DNA of 64,000 bases from Apilactobacillus timberlakei (GCF_002993965.1 NZ_POST01000001.1:106519-170518), one strand, 5' to 3'. Shown: positions 26,922 through 36,609, counted from the stretch's first letter. Notes: generated from the letters alone by a model not told the origin. Numbers and translations are program-made.

Positions 26922-27917
26922 ATGAAACGTTTATATTCAGCAATTATATTACTATGCTTAATACTGGCATTTGGTTATTACAAAGAACAACAACCAATGA
27001 AAATTAGTCGAGATCATATTCCAGAAGTTGGGATTCTTCAATTAACTGAACACCCTGCTTTAGATGCCATTCATCATGGAATTATTCAAGGATTAAAGGA
27101 GTCTGGTTTTCAACCTGGTAAGAATATAAAAATTGATTTTCAAAATGCCGAAAATGACCAAAGCAATTTAAAAACTATGAGCACTAAGTTTGCTAACGAA
27201 AATGTTGATTTATCCATTGGAATTGCTACTCCTTCAGCACAAGTTTTAGCAAATACTGTTAAAAATAGACCATTAGTTTTAGGTGCTATCACTGATCCTA
27301 AATCAGCTGGATTAGTTGATTCTAATCAAAAGCCTGGTAGAAATACCACTGGGGTATCTGACTTACCACCTATGAAGCAACAAATAGATTTAATCAAACA
27401 AATCATGCCTCATATGAAAACCCTTGGTATTATTTATACTTCTAGTGATGATTCAGCAACTAGTCAATATCAAAGATTTACTCAATTATGTAAACAAGAA
27501 GGAATTAGAGTTAAAGGATATTCTATTGCGAACACTAATGATTTAAATCAAGTGGCCACACAAATGGTACAAAATGTGAATGCTGTTTATGTTCCAAACG
27601 ATAATACTGTTGCTTCAGCCATTCAAACTTTAGTAGCCGTCGCAAATAAGCGTAACGTTCCAATCTTCCCTACTGCATCTAATGTTGTTAAGAATGGTGG
27701 TTTAGCAACATATGGACTAAATCAATTTAAATTAGGTGTTGAAACTGGAAAAGTTACTGCACAAATTTTAAAAGGTAAAAATGCTTCTAATATGCCTATT
27801 CAAACATTAAATCGTGGTGATTTAGCCATTAATCTAAACCAAGCTAAAAAGCTAGGTATAAATATTCCACAATCATTAATTCAAAAAGCTGAAAGACAAG
27901 GAGTGATCTACAAATGA
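26922..27917 (+). CDS. trpX: TrpX-type ABC transporter substrate-binding protein
   Basis: Substrate-binding protein of the ABC_sub_bind family (COG2984-like), 331 aa, with EVGILQLTEHPALDAIHHGI, AITDPKSAGLV and the YVPNDNTV region typical of the family. Together with the next two genes it forms the predicted tryptophan importer TrpXYZ. The N-terminus is a hydrophobic helix (LYSAIILLCLILAFGYY) without a proper lipobox, so it is probably membrane-anchored by an uncleaved helix. The Trp leader upstream supports the substrate assignment. AAAGGAG precedes the ATG. Confidence 0.85.
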   Translation: MKRLYSAIILLCLILAFGYYKEQQPMKISRDHIPEVGILQLTEHPALDAIHHGIIQGLKESGFQPGKNIKIDFQNAENDQSNLKTMSTKFANENVDLSIGIATPSAQVLANTVKNRPLVLGAITDPKSAGLVDSNQKPGRNTTGVSDLPPMKQQIDLIKQIMPHMKTLGIIYTSSDDSATSQYQRFTQLCKQEGIRVKGYSIANTNDLNQVATQMVQNVNAVYVPNDNTVASAIQTLVAVANKRNVPIFPTASNVVKNGGLATYGLNQFKLGVETGKVTAQILKGKNASNMPIQTLNRGDLAINLNQAKKLGINIPQSLIQKAERQGVIYK

Positions 27918-28810
27918 GTTTAATAATTTCTGCAGTTGGGCAAGGTCTATTATGGGCAGTCATTGGTGTCGGCCTTTACTTAACATTTAGAATTTTAGAC
28001 TTCCCTGATATGACTGTCGAAGGAACGTTTCCAATGGGAGCAGCTACTGCTGTTACAGCTATTTCACATGGTGTTTCACCTATTATCGCAACGATTCTTG
28101 CCTTCTTAGTGGGTTGTATTGCTGGACTAGTAACCGGCCTCTTATACACAAAAGCAAGAATTCCTGTACTATTAGCTGGTATTTTAGTAATGACTGCTTC
28201 TTATTCAATTGATTTAAGAATCATGGGTAAACCTAATCAATCATTACTTGGTATGCCTACATTATTAAGCGGTAAATTTTTCCAATCTTTACCACCATAC
28301 TTTGATAGTGTTGCTCTAGGATTCATTGTCATTGTAATTGTTACAACGATTCTAGTTTACTTTTTACAAACAGACTTAGGACAAGCTTTTATCGCTACTG
28401 GTGATAATGAAAACATGGCCGAATCATTAGGTATCAATACCGATAATATGAAGATCATGGGTGTAAGTGTTTCAAATGGTCTAATTGCACTAGGTGGTGC
28501 ATTAGTAGCCCAAAATAATGGTTACTCAGATGTAAATATGGGAATTGGAATCATTGTAGTTGCCCTTGCATCGATTATCATTGGTGAAGTTATTTTTGGT
28601 GATTTAACCATGATTCAAAGATTAATTGCCGTCACTATTGGTAGTATTATTTATCGTTTAGTCTTATTACTGGTTCTACAATTAGGCTTCAACGCTACCG
28701 ATTTAAACTTAATTTCATCAATCTTATTAGCAATTTTCATGGGATTACCAGCATTAGAAAGTAAATTCCATTTAAAACATGTCTTGAAACGGGGGTTAAA
28801 GAATGACTAA
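27914..28810 (+). CDS. trpY: TrpY-type ABC transporter permease
   Basis: A 298-aa membrane subunit with about eight or nine hydrophobic segments, of the COG4120 type related to branched-chain amino acid permeases; FPDMTVEGTFPMGAA at the start is characteristic. Its ATG overlaps the trpX stop (ATGA), and its end overlaps trpZ by eight bases, so the three genes are translationally coupled. Confidence 0.86.
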   Translation: MSLIISAVGQGLLWAVIGVGLYLTFRILDFPDMTVEGTFPMGAATAVTAISHGVSPIIATILAFLVGCIAGLVTGLLYTKARIPVLLAGILVMTASYSIDLRIMGKPNQSLLGMPTLLSGKFFQSLPPYFDSVALGFIVIVIVTTILVYFLQTDLGQAFIATGDNENMAESLGINTDNMKIMGVSVSNGLIALGGALVAQNNGYSDVNMGIGIIVVALASIIIGEVIFGDLTMIQRLIAVTIGSIIYRLVLLLVLQLGFNATDLNLISSILLAIFMGLPALESKFHLKHVLKRGLKND

Positions 28811-29573
28811 ACCAATCTTTCAATTAAAAAATATTGTTAAAACTGTCAATGAAGATACACCAGAACAATTAAATATTTTAGATAATATCAATTTAGATAT
28901 TTATCCAGGAGATTTTATTACCATTTTAGGTTCTAATGGAGCCGGTAAATCTACCCTTTTTAATACAATTGGTGGTAATTTAAAACCTAATTCTGGAAAA
29001 GTAATTTATAATGGTAAAGATATAACAAGGATGTCGGTTGTAAGAAGAACTGAATTTTTAAGTCGTGTTTTCCAAGATCCTAAATTAGGTACCGCTCCTC
29101 GAATGACCGTTGCTGAAAATTTATTATTAGCAGAAAAACGTGGTAAAAATCATTCATTAGTTCCTCGTAATCTTAAAAGTCAGATGCGTAAATTCAAAGA
29201 AATAACTGCTAAAATGAATAATAATTTAGACGATCGACTAGAAACTGCAACTGGTAACCTATCTGGTGGTCAAAGACAAACTTTAAGTTTCTTAATGGCT
29301 ACGATTAATAGACCTGGCATTTTATTATTAGATGAACATACGGCCGCATTAGATCCTAAAACTTCAGAACAATTAATGAATATTACTGATAATACTATTA
29401 ATAAAGAAAAATTAACTTGTTTAATGATTACTCACCATCTAGATGATGCTATCAAATATGGAAATCGTTTATTAGTTCTACATCAAGGTAAAATATCATA
29501 TGATATTTCTGGAGAAGAAAAGAAAAATTTAACTAAAGAAAAATTATTAACCTTCTTTAATGATATTCAATAA
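28803..29573 (+). CDS. trpZ: TrpZ-type ABC transporter ATP-binding protein
   Basis: ATPase of the same importer, 256 aa, COG1101 type: Walker A GSNGAGKST, Q-loop VFQDPKLGT, signature LSGGQRQT and Walker B LLLDEHTAALD, where the family usually has DEHTAALDP. The H-loop is in ITHHLDDA. It completes the three-gene unit and a strong terminator follows. Confidence 0.88.
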   Translation: MTKPIFQLKNIVKTVNEDTPEQLNILDNINLDIYPGDFITILGSNGAGKSTLFNTIGGNLKPNSGKVIYNGKDITRMSVVRRTEFLSRVFQDPKLGTAPRMTVAENLLLAEKRGKNHSLVPRNLKSQMRKFKEITAKMNNNLDDRLETATGNLSGGQRQTLSFLMATINRPGILLLDEHTAALDPKTSEQLMNITDNTINKEKLTCLMITHHLDDAIKYGNRLLVLHQGKISYDISGEEKKNLTKEKLLTFFNDIQ

Positions 29574-29574
29574 A

Positions 29575-29614
29575 AAATAGCTATATTGACTAATAAGTCA
29601 GTATAGCTATTTTT
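29575..29614 (+). terminator. Terminator of trpXYZ
   Basis: AAATAGCTATA-T-TGACT / AGTCA-G-TATAGCTATTT with loop AATA and a T-run; symmetrical enough to serve the convergent pseudogene. Confidence 0.85.
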
Positions 29615-29615
29615 A

Positions 29616-30443
29616 TTATTTATATAATTTGATTAATCCTTGGGTACCATCACTACCTAAATCAATCTGGTCAACCATTTTTTCATATAATTGTTTAGCC
29701 AATTTAGTAGCTGGTAAATCTATATGCATTTCATTTGCACCTTATAAAGCAATTCGTAACTCCTTAAGAAAATGTTTTGCTGCAAAACCAGGCTTAAAAT
29801 CATCATGTAATACACGAGGACCATAATTATCAAGACTCCAGTTATCACCACTACCTTGGCCAACAATTTTAACTAATGATGATAAATCAAGAACTGCATG
29901 CTTACCATAATCAAGAATTTCAGTTAATCCTGTCATGTTACCCGCAATCATGATTTGATTAGCCATTTTTGTATGTTGACCTTTGCCAGCAGAACCAAAT
30001 ATTTGAATATTACTACCCATAGAATTTAATACAGGTTTAACTTTATTAAAAATGTCTTGATCTCCACCAACCATAAAAGTTAAATTACCATTTTGAGCAC
30101 CAACATCCCCTCCAGATACAGATGCATCTAATGCTTCAACATCAATTTTAGGTTTACTAGTAGTAGAATCAATTAAGATTTCACCTTTACTAGAGCCTGC
30201 TAATAATCCTTTATCGCCAAAATAAACTTGCTTAACATCATTTGGAAATCCGACAATCGTAATTACAACATCAGACTTTTCAGCAACCGATTTAGGACTA
30301 TCGTTCCATTTTGCACCATTGTTAATTACGGTATCAGCATGAGCCTTAGTTCGATTAAAAACATTAACTTCATAATTATTTTTAAGTAGATTATTAATCA
30401 TTCCAGTGCCCATAACAACAGTTCCTATAAAATAAATTTTCAT
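29616..30443 (-). pseudogene. NAD(P)-dependent 3-hydroxyisobutyrate-dehydrogenase-like pseudogene
   Basis: Family of beta-hydroxyacid dehydrogenases. Three lesions are visible. First, an in-frame TAA at 29742-29744 cuts the frame to 233 aa, while the 42 codons after it still read as the family C-terminus (LPATKLAKQLYEKMV and GTQGLIKLY). Second, the dinucleotide-binding motif reads GTVVMG instead of GTGVMG. Third, the segment between DSTTSKP and EALDASVSGGDVG is about 12 residues short. The catalytic-lysine helix QHTKMANQ remains. This is a recently decayed gene, or a read-through product of doubtful activity. Confidence 0.8.
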
Positions 30444-30599
30444 ACGATATGCCTTCTTTCTTTTTTCATAAGAAAATTATGATTTTAATATTTCGAATAA
30501 TATGTTTAAATTTCAATAATTATACGAAGGTGGATAAACTTTGTTATAATATAAAATGTTGTAATTTATTTTACTTGAAATGGAGTGGAATATTCATAT

Positions 30600-31130
30600 A
30601 TGAATAATGACGAAAATAATCGCATTAAGAAATATGACTTTAACGAAGAAGAATATGGAAATAAAAAATCAACTTCTTCAAATGTCAGTATTTGGCCAAT
30701 TATTATTTTTATCGTTGTAATCGCTGCCTTAATTATCGGTGGAGTAAAAGCAATAACCCATTTTACTTCCAGCAATAATAATCCAAAAACAGAAATAACA
30801 TCTAACAAAAGGAAGACTCATAACACTACTAACCAAGAAAAAAATAATAAAGGTTACAAAAAAGGAAGTAGTAAGCAAAGTTCTGTTCCCGAGGCAAAAA
30901 ATAATAAAGTTAATGACAGTAACGAAAATAATGCCGATAAACAAAATGACAATAACCAAAATAATGATAGTAATGAAGATATGTTTACACAACCACATAC
31001 CTTTAGTTCAGTAACAGATGCACAAAATTATGCTAAAGCTACACAAAGTAAGTGGTTAAACGATGGATATAAGACTTACACTGTCAGTTCTGATAGTCAA
31101 GGCTACTATACTTTAAAGTTCGTTAAATAA
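30600..31130 (+). CDS. Single-pass membrane protein with Asn/Lys/Ser-rich linker
   Basis: Not recognised. The 176-aa product has a charged cytoplasmic N-terminus, one membrane segment (VSIWPIIIFIVVIAALIIGGV), an extended linker rich in Asn, Lys and Ser, and a small C-terminal domain (SSVTDAQNYAKATQSKWL to YYTLKFVK) presumably outside the cell. A GTG at 30585 would add five residues; the ATG at 30600 has GGAGTG 12 bases upstream and is preferred with some doubt. Gene context gives no function. Confidence 0.7.
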   Translation: MNNDENNRIKKYDFNEEEYGNKKSTSSNVSIWPIIIFIVVIAALIIGGVKAITHFTSSNNNPKTEITSNKRKTHNTTNQEKNNKGYKKGSSKQSSVPEAKNNKVNDSNENNADKQNDNNQNNDSNEDMFTQPHTFSSVTDAQNYAKATQSKWLNDGYKTYTVSSDSQGYYTLKFVK

Positions 31131-31140
31131 TTGAAACAAA

Positions 31141-31187
31141 AAATAACCTTAAGTATTAGATTAATTTCTAATACTTAAGGTTATTTT
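31141..31187. terminator. Bidirectional terminator
   Basis: A 19-bp perfect stem AAATAACCTTAAGTATTAG / CTAATACTTAAGGTTATTT with flanking A- and T-tracts, between the membrane-protein gene and the convergent MFS gene. Confidence 0.9.
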
Positions 31188-31193
31188 TATTTA

Positions 31194-32576
31194 TTATTTT
31201 GCTCTTCTTACGACTTTATTTAAAATAATTGCGGCTAATAACAATAATATAATTAATAAAATAAAACCATGTTCTGATCCAATCGCAGTTCCCAATTGTT
31301 TACTGTAGTTAGGATTCATTTGGCTAATCGCAACCACTGCAGAAATAATTGAAGTACTAATAGCACCAGATATTTGTTGGATTGTATTAAATATAGCATT
31401 ACCATCTGAACTATCATTAGCATTTAACATGCTTAGTCCACTGGTCATAATATTACCAAATGAAAGACCTAGACATAGCATATAAACTAGGTAGAATACT
31501 AAAATCATAGTATTTGATAAATGAGTTCCAAAAATAGTGAATAATAATAATCCAATTAATCCAGCAAACATTCCAAAGAAGATAGGTTTATAAGCACCCA
31601 CTTTGTCCATAATTTTACCAGCTAATGGTGCAAACACAGCACCTAAAGCAGCACCGGGTAACACAATTAATCCGGCAACAAATGCAGATTGTTTGTTTAC
31701 TATCTGAACATAATTAGGAAGGATGAATGACATCCCTAAAGTAATAAATTGTAAGATAAAGAAAGCTACGACGTGACCAGAAAATTTTGTATTTTTTAAT
31801 ATTGATAAGTTAACAATTGGGTTATCAATATTAACTGAACGTTTATATAAAGCGATAATTGCAATCAAACCAATAATAATTGGTATTAAAACTTTAATGC
31901 TAATAATACTTCCACTACCCATACTGCTAAATCCATAAACTAAACCTGCAAAGGTTATAACAATTAATAGCAAACTAAGAAAATCTAACTTATTATGTTG
32001 AATATTGCTCTTTTGCTCAATCGAAAAACTACCCATTAATAAAGAAATAATTAGTATTGGTAGTAAAATTAGAAAAATATAGCGCCAGCCAATCGAAGAA
32101 ACAACAATTCCACCGAAAGTAGGTCCAACTGCTGGAGCAATCGCTGTGATAAGGTTACCAACTCCCATCATTAAACCAATTTTCTTACTGGGAACTTGTT
32201 CCAATATAATATTAAACATCAATGGCAAAGCAATTCCTGTCCCTAATCCTTGCACTATTCTACCAATAAGTAACAAAGTAAAACTTGGTGCAAATAAATC
32301 AATCAAAATACCTAAAATAAATAATACATTGGCAGTTATAAACAATGGCTTCGTCTTAAAATTTTGTTTTAAAATAGCAGATAGGGGAACTACAACAGAA
32401 ACAATTAATAAATAAATAGTAGTCATCCATTGAACAGTACTAGTATCAATATTAAAGTCTTTCATTAAAGTTGGAAAGGTTATGTTCATCGAAGTTTCAA
32501 TAACTACACCACTAAAAGACATAATACCAGCAGCAATAACTGACATTAAAACCTTTAAAGAAATTTTCTCATTCAT
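31194..32576 (-). CDS. MFS multidrug efflux transporter (EmrB/QacA type)
   Basis: A 460-aa drug/proton antiporter of the 14-helix DHA2 family: ITFPTLMKDFNIDTSTVQWM, the motif-C-like GPTFGGIVVSSIGWRYIF, and RIVQGLGTGIALPLMF are typical. Its start overlaps the end of the marR-like gene by eight bases, so it is the target of that regulator. Substrates cannot be read from the sequence. Confidence 0.9.
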   Translation of the reverse strand: MNEKISLKVLMSVIAAGIMSFSGVVIETSMNITFPTLMKDFNIDTSTVQWMTTIYLLIVSVVVPLSAILKQNFKTKPLFITANVLFILGILIDLFAPSFTLLLIGRIVQGLGTGIALPLMFNIILEQVPSKKIGLMMGVGNLITAIAPAVGPTFGGIVVSSIGWRYIFLILLPILIISLLMGSFSIEQKSNIQHNKLDFLSLLLIVITFAGLVYGFSSMGSGSIISIKVLIPIIIGLIAIIALYKRSVNIDNPIVNLSILKNTKFSGHVVAFFILQFITLGMSFILPNYVQIVNKQSAFVAGLIVLPGAALGAVFAPLAGKIMDKVGAYKPIFFGMFAGLIGLLLFTIFGTHLSNTMILVFYLVYMLCLGLSFGNIMTSGLSMLNANDSSDGNAIFNTIQQISGAISTSIISAVVAISQMNPNYSKQLGTAIGSEHGFILLIILLLLAAIILNKVVRRAK

Positions 32577-33003
32577 ATTTTTTATCCTCCATAATATAAA
32601 TTAATTTTTTTAATCCTTTAGTTAACTCAGTTAAATCATTATCAGAAAAATTATCATTAATTAACTTTTGATTTTGATTCATAAAATCATTAATTTTAGA
32701 TTGTAATTTTAATGATTTATTAGTAAGAATAACTTGTTTTTTTCTTGCATCCATAGAAGAAGGAATTCGCTTAATTAATTGCTTATTTTCCATTCTTTTT
32801 AATAAAACTGAAGCAGTAGAACGTTGAATATAAAATTCTTCTTCAATATCTTTTTGGAATATTTCCTTCTGCTTGTTTATATTAATAAAATCAATAATTG
32901 ACATTTGAGTGCTAGTTAAACCGTATTTTCTCGACATATTATCGAAATGCCTAACGAATTGAATAGATGCTATTTTTACTAAACGACCTAAATTTTCTTT
33001 CAA
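32569..33003 (-). CDS. MarR-family transcriptional regulator
   Basis: A 144-aa winged-helix repressor type: LTSTQMSIIDFI, then the wing region RSTASVLLKRMENKQLIKRIPSSMDARKKQVILT. It starts at TTG with AGGTGA eight bases upstream. It is first in an operon with the MFS gene and probably represses its own promoter through the palindrome just upstream, released by a drug-like ligand. Confidence 0.9.
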   Translation of the reverse strand: MKENLGRLVKIASIQFVRHFDNMSRKYGLTSTQMSIIDFININKQKEIFQKDIEEEFYIQRSTASVLLKRMENKQLIKRIPSSMDARKKQVILTNKSLKLQSKINDFMNQNQKLINDNFSDNDLTELTKGLKKLIYIMEDKKYE

Positions 33004-33021
33004 CTTAATTTCACCTCACAT

Positions 33022-33037
33022 TTAGTTAGCTAACTAA
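33022..33037. promoter_or_regulatory. MarR operator palindrome
   Basis: TTAGTTAGCTAACTAA is a perfect 16-bp palindrome starting about six bases downstream of the -10 (TATAAT, minus strand, 33049-33044; -35 TTGAAA 33071-33066; spacer 16) and before the marR start. Its position over the transcription start is that of a MarR autorepression site. Confidence 0.7.
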
Positions 33038-33112
33038 CTATTTATTATAAACGATTTGTTTTTATTTTCAAGATAAATTGGTTAAAATCAAATTAAATGG
33101 AGGTTTTTATTT

Positions 33113-33622
33113 ATGAATATTAAAATTCCAATGAAAAATGGTAATTTATTAAATAAATATACTAAACATACAGATAACCAGTACAAAGAAAATGGAAGAC
33201 CTTCAATATCATTTCCCGTTGATATTGATAATATTCCTGCTGATACTAAATCATTAGCATTTTCCTTAACTGACTTAGATTCAATTCCAGTATGTGGATT
33301 TGAGTGGATTCACTGGATTGGTGCTAACATTGATCCTGAAATCAGACACATCCCAGAAAATGCAGCTAAAAATCATTCAATTGAATATGATCATGGATAC
33401 AATAGCTTAGCTGGTAGTCTATTAAATATGAAAAGTGATCCTATGAGTTTAGGCTATGTTGGTCCTACTCCACCTAATAAAAAACACAATTATACTTTTA
33501 CAGTATATGCATTGGATAAAAAAATAGATTTAAATAATGGTTTTTGGTATAACGAAATGATTCATAAAATGAATGGACATATTATTGAACAAGAAGTTTT
33601 AAATCTGCCAGTTGAAAAATAA
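33113..33622 (+). CDS. YbhB/YbcL-type PEBP family protein
   Basis: A 169-aa phosphatidylethanolamine-binding-protein-like product. The signature SLAFSLTDLDSIPVCGFEWIHWIGANI matches the DPDAP/HW core of the family, and GPTPPNKKHNYTFTVYALD the second conserved block (GPCPPxGxHRY). The bacterial function is unknown. It is divergent from marR and only 109 bases away, so it may respond to the same regulator. A GGAGG site is present. Confidence 0.85.
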   Translation: MNIKIPMKNGNLLNKYTKHTDNQYKENGRPSISFPVDIDNIPADTKSLAFSLTDLDSIPVCGFEWIHWIGANIDPEIRHIPENAAKNHSIEYDHGYNSLAGSLLNMKSDPMSLGYVGPTPPNKKHNYTFTVYALDKKIDLNNGFWYNEMIHKMNGHIIEQEVLNLPVEK

Positions 33623-33628
33623 ACAAAT

Positions 33629-33661
33629 AAAAAACGGCTAGTTCATAACTAGTCGTTTTTT
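33629..33661. terminator. Bidirectional terminator
   Basis: AAAAAACGGCTAGTT / AACTAGTCGTTTTTT, one G-U, three-base loop, between the PEBP gene and the convergent small gene. Confidence 0.82.
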
Positions 33662-33986
33662 ACATTTTAGCAATTTTAATTGCTTCATCTTCTAATCTAA
33701 AACAAAGTGCCATGGCATCTTTTTTAAAATCTGAGATAAAATCTTTTTCTTTGGATTTAAATTCAGTAATCTTCTCACCCGTTACACCAACAACGCTGAT
33801 TGTATCAACATCCAAGCTTCCAGTATCATAGTGACCCTCTTCAGCTTCGTCCAAATAGTCTTGAAATAGATCACTAACTGCTTTAGTGATAATAGCATCT
33901 TCGTTTATATTTTCATGACCATCTATTTTTAAACGTGCCATTTTTAATTTTACTTCATCCATATTTTCTGGAATTGATTCACTCAT
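33660..33986 (-). CDS. Small acidic protein of unknown function
   Basis: Not recognised. A 108-aa, mostly helical, acidic cytoplasmic protein with no signal or membrane segment; the middle (DVDTISVVGVTGEKI) looks like a short beta element. AAGGATGG lies upstream of the ATG. It stands alone between the PEBP gene and the flavoprotein gene. Confidence 0.65.
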   Translation of the reverse strand: MSESIPENMDEVKLKMARLKIDGHENINEDAIITKAVSDLFQDYLDEAEEGHYDTGSLDVDTISVVGVTGEKITEFKSKEKDFISDFKKDAMALCFRLEDEAIKIAKM

Positions 33987-34107
33987 TTATAACACCATCC
34001 TTATTTATAATTTTATCATATTGATAATAATTATTTTAAAATCAAAAATGCAAATTTTAAATCATTTCATGTTAACATTATTAATATAATAAAGGAGTGC
34101 TAAATAT

Positions 34108-35952
34108 ATGGATATAGCAATTATTGGAGCTGGTCCAAGAGGACTACTCTTATTAAATAATTTAATACAAAACAATAATCAACAATTAAATATTCATTTG
34201 TTTGATCGAAAAAATATTGGTGGTCGTGTTTGGAAAATAAATCAACCAATTGACTTAATTATGAATACCCCTGCTAATGAACTAACATTGTTCAATGATG
34301 ATCAAAATAATAGTTATTCAATTGCTGATTGGATAAAATCAGATAAATCTAGCAAATTTATTCAATCATTAGATGAAAATAAATATCCAAATAAAAAAGA
34401 ATTGCTTAATGCAATTAATAATCTTCAAGAAAATAGTTATGTTCCTAGAGCAATTTGTGGAGTTTACTGCACTTGGTTCTTTGAGTTGTTAAAAAATAAG
34501 ATTAGCAAGGATAACAATATTAATCTTTCATTGCATCTCAATCAAACAGTTAATGATATTCAAAAAGATAGTAAGCAATTCATTGTAAAATCACAGAAAG
34601 ATTATACTGTTGATAAAGTTGTATTTAGTTTAGGACAACAAGAAAATCAGTTATCTAACACTGAAAAGTCTTTTAAAAAATATGCTAGTGAGAACAATCT
34701 AACTTACATTCTCCCTGAATATGCAGATGAAGTTGATCTATCAAGCATTAATAATCAAAGTACTGTAATCATTCGCGGATTAGGGCTTAGCTTCAATGAT
34801 TATGTAAGTCGTTTAACTAAAGAACGTGGTGGTAAATTTATCAAGGATGAAAATGGTAAATTAAGTTACCATAGATCTGGAAATGAACCAAAAATTTTTG
34901 CTGGATCAAGACGTGGCATCCCATACTATCCCAAAGCAATTAGTCAAAAGCAATTTGATGAGAACTACCCAGCTTATTTCTTAACTAAAGATAATATTAA
35001 TAAATATCTTAAAGATGGTAAATTGCCGTTTGAAGATTTTCAAAAGCTATTAAGATTAGATGTTGAATATCACTATTATACATTTTTAATCCAAAAAGAT
35101 TATCCTAAAATTAACTTAGAATCATTTCAAAATGAATTTTTAAATAGTGATAATCCAATTGAGGTGGTTAAAAAATCAGGATTATCGAGTGAAGCTATGT
35201 TCAATTGGAATTTAATTTTAAATCCTGCTGCTGGCATCAAAATTACTAACATGGAAGATTACCAAGAACATGTCAAAACATGGTTATCAACAGTAATCAA
35301 TGATGCCAGATTAGGATCTAAGACAGGCCCTATTATTGGTGCACTGGAAATGTTAAGAGATTTAAGAAACAATATTAGATACGTTTTAGCTAATAATTTA
35401 TTATCAAATGAAGATTATGTAAGTAAATATAAAGGACAATTTTCATCAAACATTAAATTCTTATCAATGGGTGCCCCAGTAATTAGAAGTGAAGAACTTT
35501 TAGCATTAATTAACGCTGGTATTGTTGAAATTTTACCTCCTCAAATGCAAGTTATTGGTGCTAACCATAAATTTATAACTCGTTCTGCATTCTATGGACA
35601 CCAAATTATTCAAGGTGATGCCTTAATTGAGGCCAGAACAAATGCACCAAACCTCAATATTACAGATAATCCATTATTAAATAATTTAAAGAAAAATAAT
35701 ATTATCAAACCACAAGTCATTAAATTAGCAGATGATGATGTTAATAATTCATCTATCGATATTAATGTTGAAAATGATCAAGTAAAAGGTGAACCTAATA
35801 TGTTTACTTGGGGATTAAATACTGAAGGTTTGTATTTCGTTACAAGTGCTATTCCTAGACCTGGAGTTAAAGATGATATTTTAACTGCAGCTGACAATAT
35901 CAGTAAAAATATTTTAAACATTCCTGTTAAAAATCCAACTAAATATATGTAA
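34108..35952 (+). CDS. FAD/NAD(P)-binding protein
   Basis: A 614-aa flavoprotein-like protein: the N-terminal Rossmann motif IIGAGPRGLLLL binds FAD, FDRKNIGGRVWKI follows, and NTPANELTLF is typical of the NAD_binding_9 family that is common in lactic acid bacteria and not characterised. The long middle and C-terminal parts have no second clear domain that I recognise. AAAGGAG precedes the ATG and a terminator follows. Confidence 0.82.
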   Translation: MDIAIIGAGPRGLLLLNNLIQNNNQQLNIHLFDRKNIGGRVWKINQPIDLIMNTPANELTLFNDDQNNSYSIADWIKSDKSSKFIQSLDENKYPNKKELLNAINNLQENSYVPRAICGVYCTWFFELLKNKISKDNNINLSLHLNQTVNDIQKDSKQFIVKSQKDYTVDKVVFSLGQQENQLSNTEKSFKKYASENNLTYILPEYADEVDLSSINNQSTVIIRGLGLSFNDYVSRLTKERGGKFIKDENGKLSYHRSGNEPKIFAGSRRGIPYYPKAISQKQFDENYPAYFLTKDNINKYLKDGKLPFEDFQKLLRLDVEYHYYTFLIQKDYPKINLESFQNEFLNSDNPIEVVKKSGLSSEAMFNWNLILNPAAGIKITNMEDYQEHVKTWLSTVINDARLGSKTGPIIGALEMLRDLRNNIRYVLANNLLSNEDYVSKYKGQFSSNIKFLSMGAPVIRSEELLALINAGIVEILPPQMQVIGANHKFITRSAFYGHQIIQGDALIEARTNAPNLNITDNPLLNNLKKNNIIKPQVIKLADDDVNNSSIDINVENDQVKGEPNMFTWGLNTEGLYFVTSAIPRPGVKDDILTAADNISKNILNIPVKNPTKYM

Positions 35953-35989
35953 AAATAGTCCAACAATCATTAGATTGTTGGACTATTTT
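35952..35989. terminator. Bidirectional terminator
   Basis: Perfect 17-bp stem AAAATAGTCCAACAATC / GATTGTTGGACTATTTT with loop ATTA. Confidence 0.88.
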
Positions 35990-35991
35990 AA

Positions 35992-36609
35992 TTAATTTTT
36001 ATAAATGAATGAGCTATCGGGCACTCTGATTAAAGTATATTCATGTGCTTGTCTACCTGCATGCATCCCTATACCATTCAAAAAGTTGTTTTTATAAGTA
36101 GCTTTAACTTTAATTACCCAAGCCTTTTGATAACGATCATCTAATTTTTTAATGCTTTGTTTTTTCCAATCAAAAGCAAAATTAGGAATATTAATTGCAT
36201 TATTATCCCCCATTAAAACATTGGATGAATTACTAGAAACTTGATTTATTTTATTTTTAATTAAATATGAATAAGACTGATTCAAATTAGGAGTTTTTTG
36301 CGTTAATACTTTAACATAGTAAGAATTTTTACCATTGGTATCCAATACTAATGGATTATATTCTCTTTTAATTGAAACATCTTTAGCTCTAATATTTGAA
36401 TTAAAAGTTTCAAATATCATGAAACCTAATCCCAAAAACAAAATAATAAGCTGTGCTAAAGTTTTGTACAAATGTTTCCATGAAAAGGAATAATTGTTGT
36501 TTAAAATGATTCTACTTCTTCTTACACCAATATTATGTACTACAAATGCAGCATAAATAATTAGAGCAATCCAAAAAATCAAACCAATTAAGTTCCAGCT
36601 CGATTTCAT
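35992..36609 (-). CDS. Membrane-anchored protein of unknown function
   Basis: A 205-aa protein with two N-terminal membrane segments (LIGLIFWIALIIYAAFVV and LAQLIILFLGLGFMIFE) and an extracytoplasmic domain of about 130 residues. The arrangement resembles an uncharacterised protein family restricted to lactobacilli, but I cannot name a function. It is upstream of nothing on its strand, with a terminator behind it. Confidence 0.7.
   Translation of the reverse strand: MKSSWNLIGLIFWIALIIYAAFVVHNIGVRRSRIILNNNYSFSWKHLYKTLAQLIILFLGLGFMIFETFNSNIRAKDVSIKREYNPLVLDTNGKNSYYVKVLTQKTPNLNQSYSYLIKNKINQVSSNSSNVLMGDNNAINIPNFAFDWKKQSIKKLDDRYQKAWVIKVKATYKNNFLNGIGMHAGRQAHEYTLIRVPDSSFIYKN

Noticed and set aside
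30729-30998. 89-codon minus-strand frame opposite the membrane-protein gene
   Set aside because: Hydrophobic antisense of an Asn/Lys-rich linker, which gives Ile/Phe-rich nonsense; no ribosome site.
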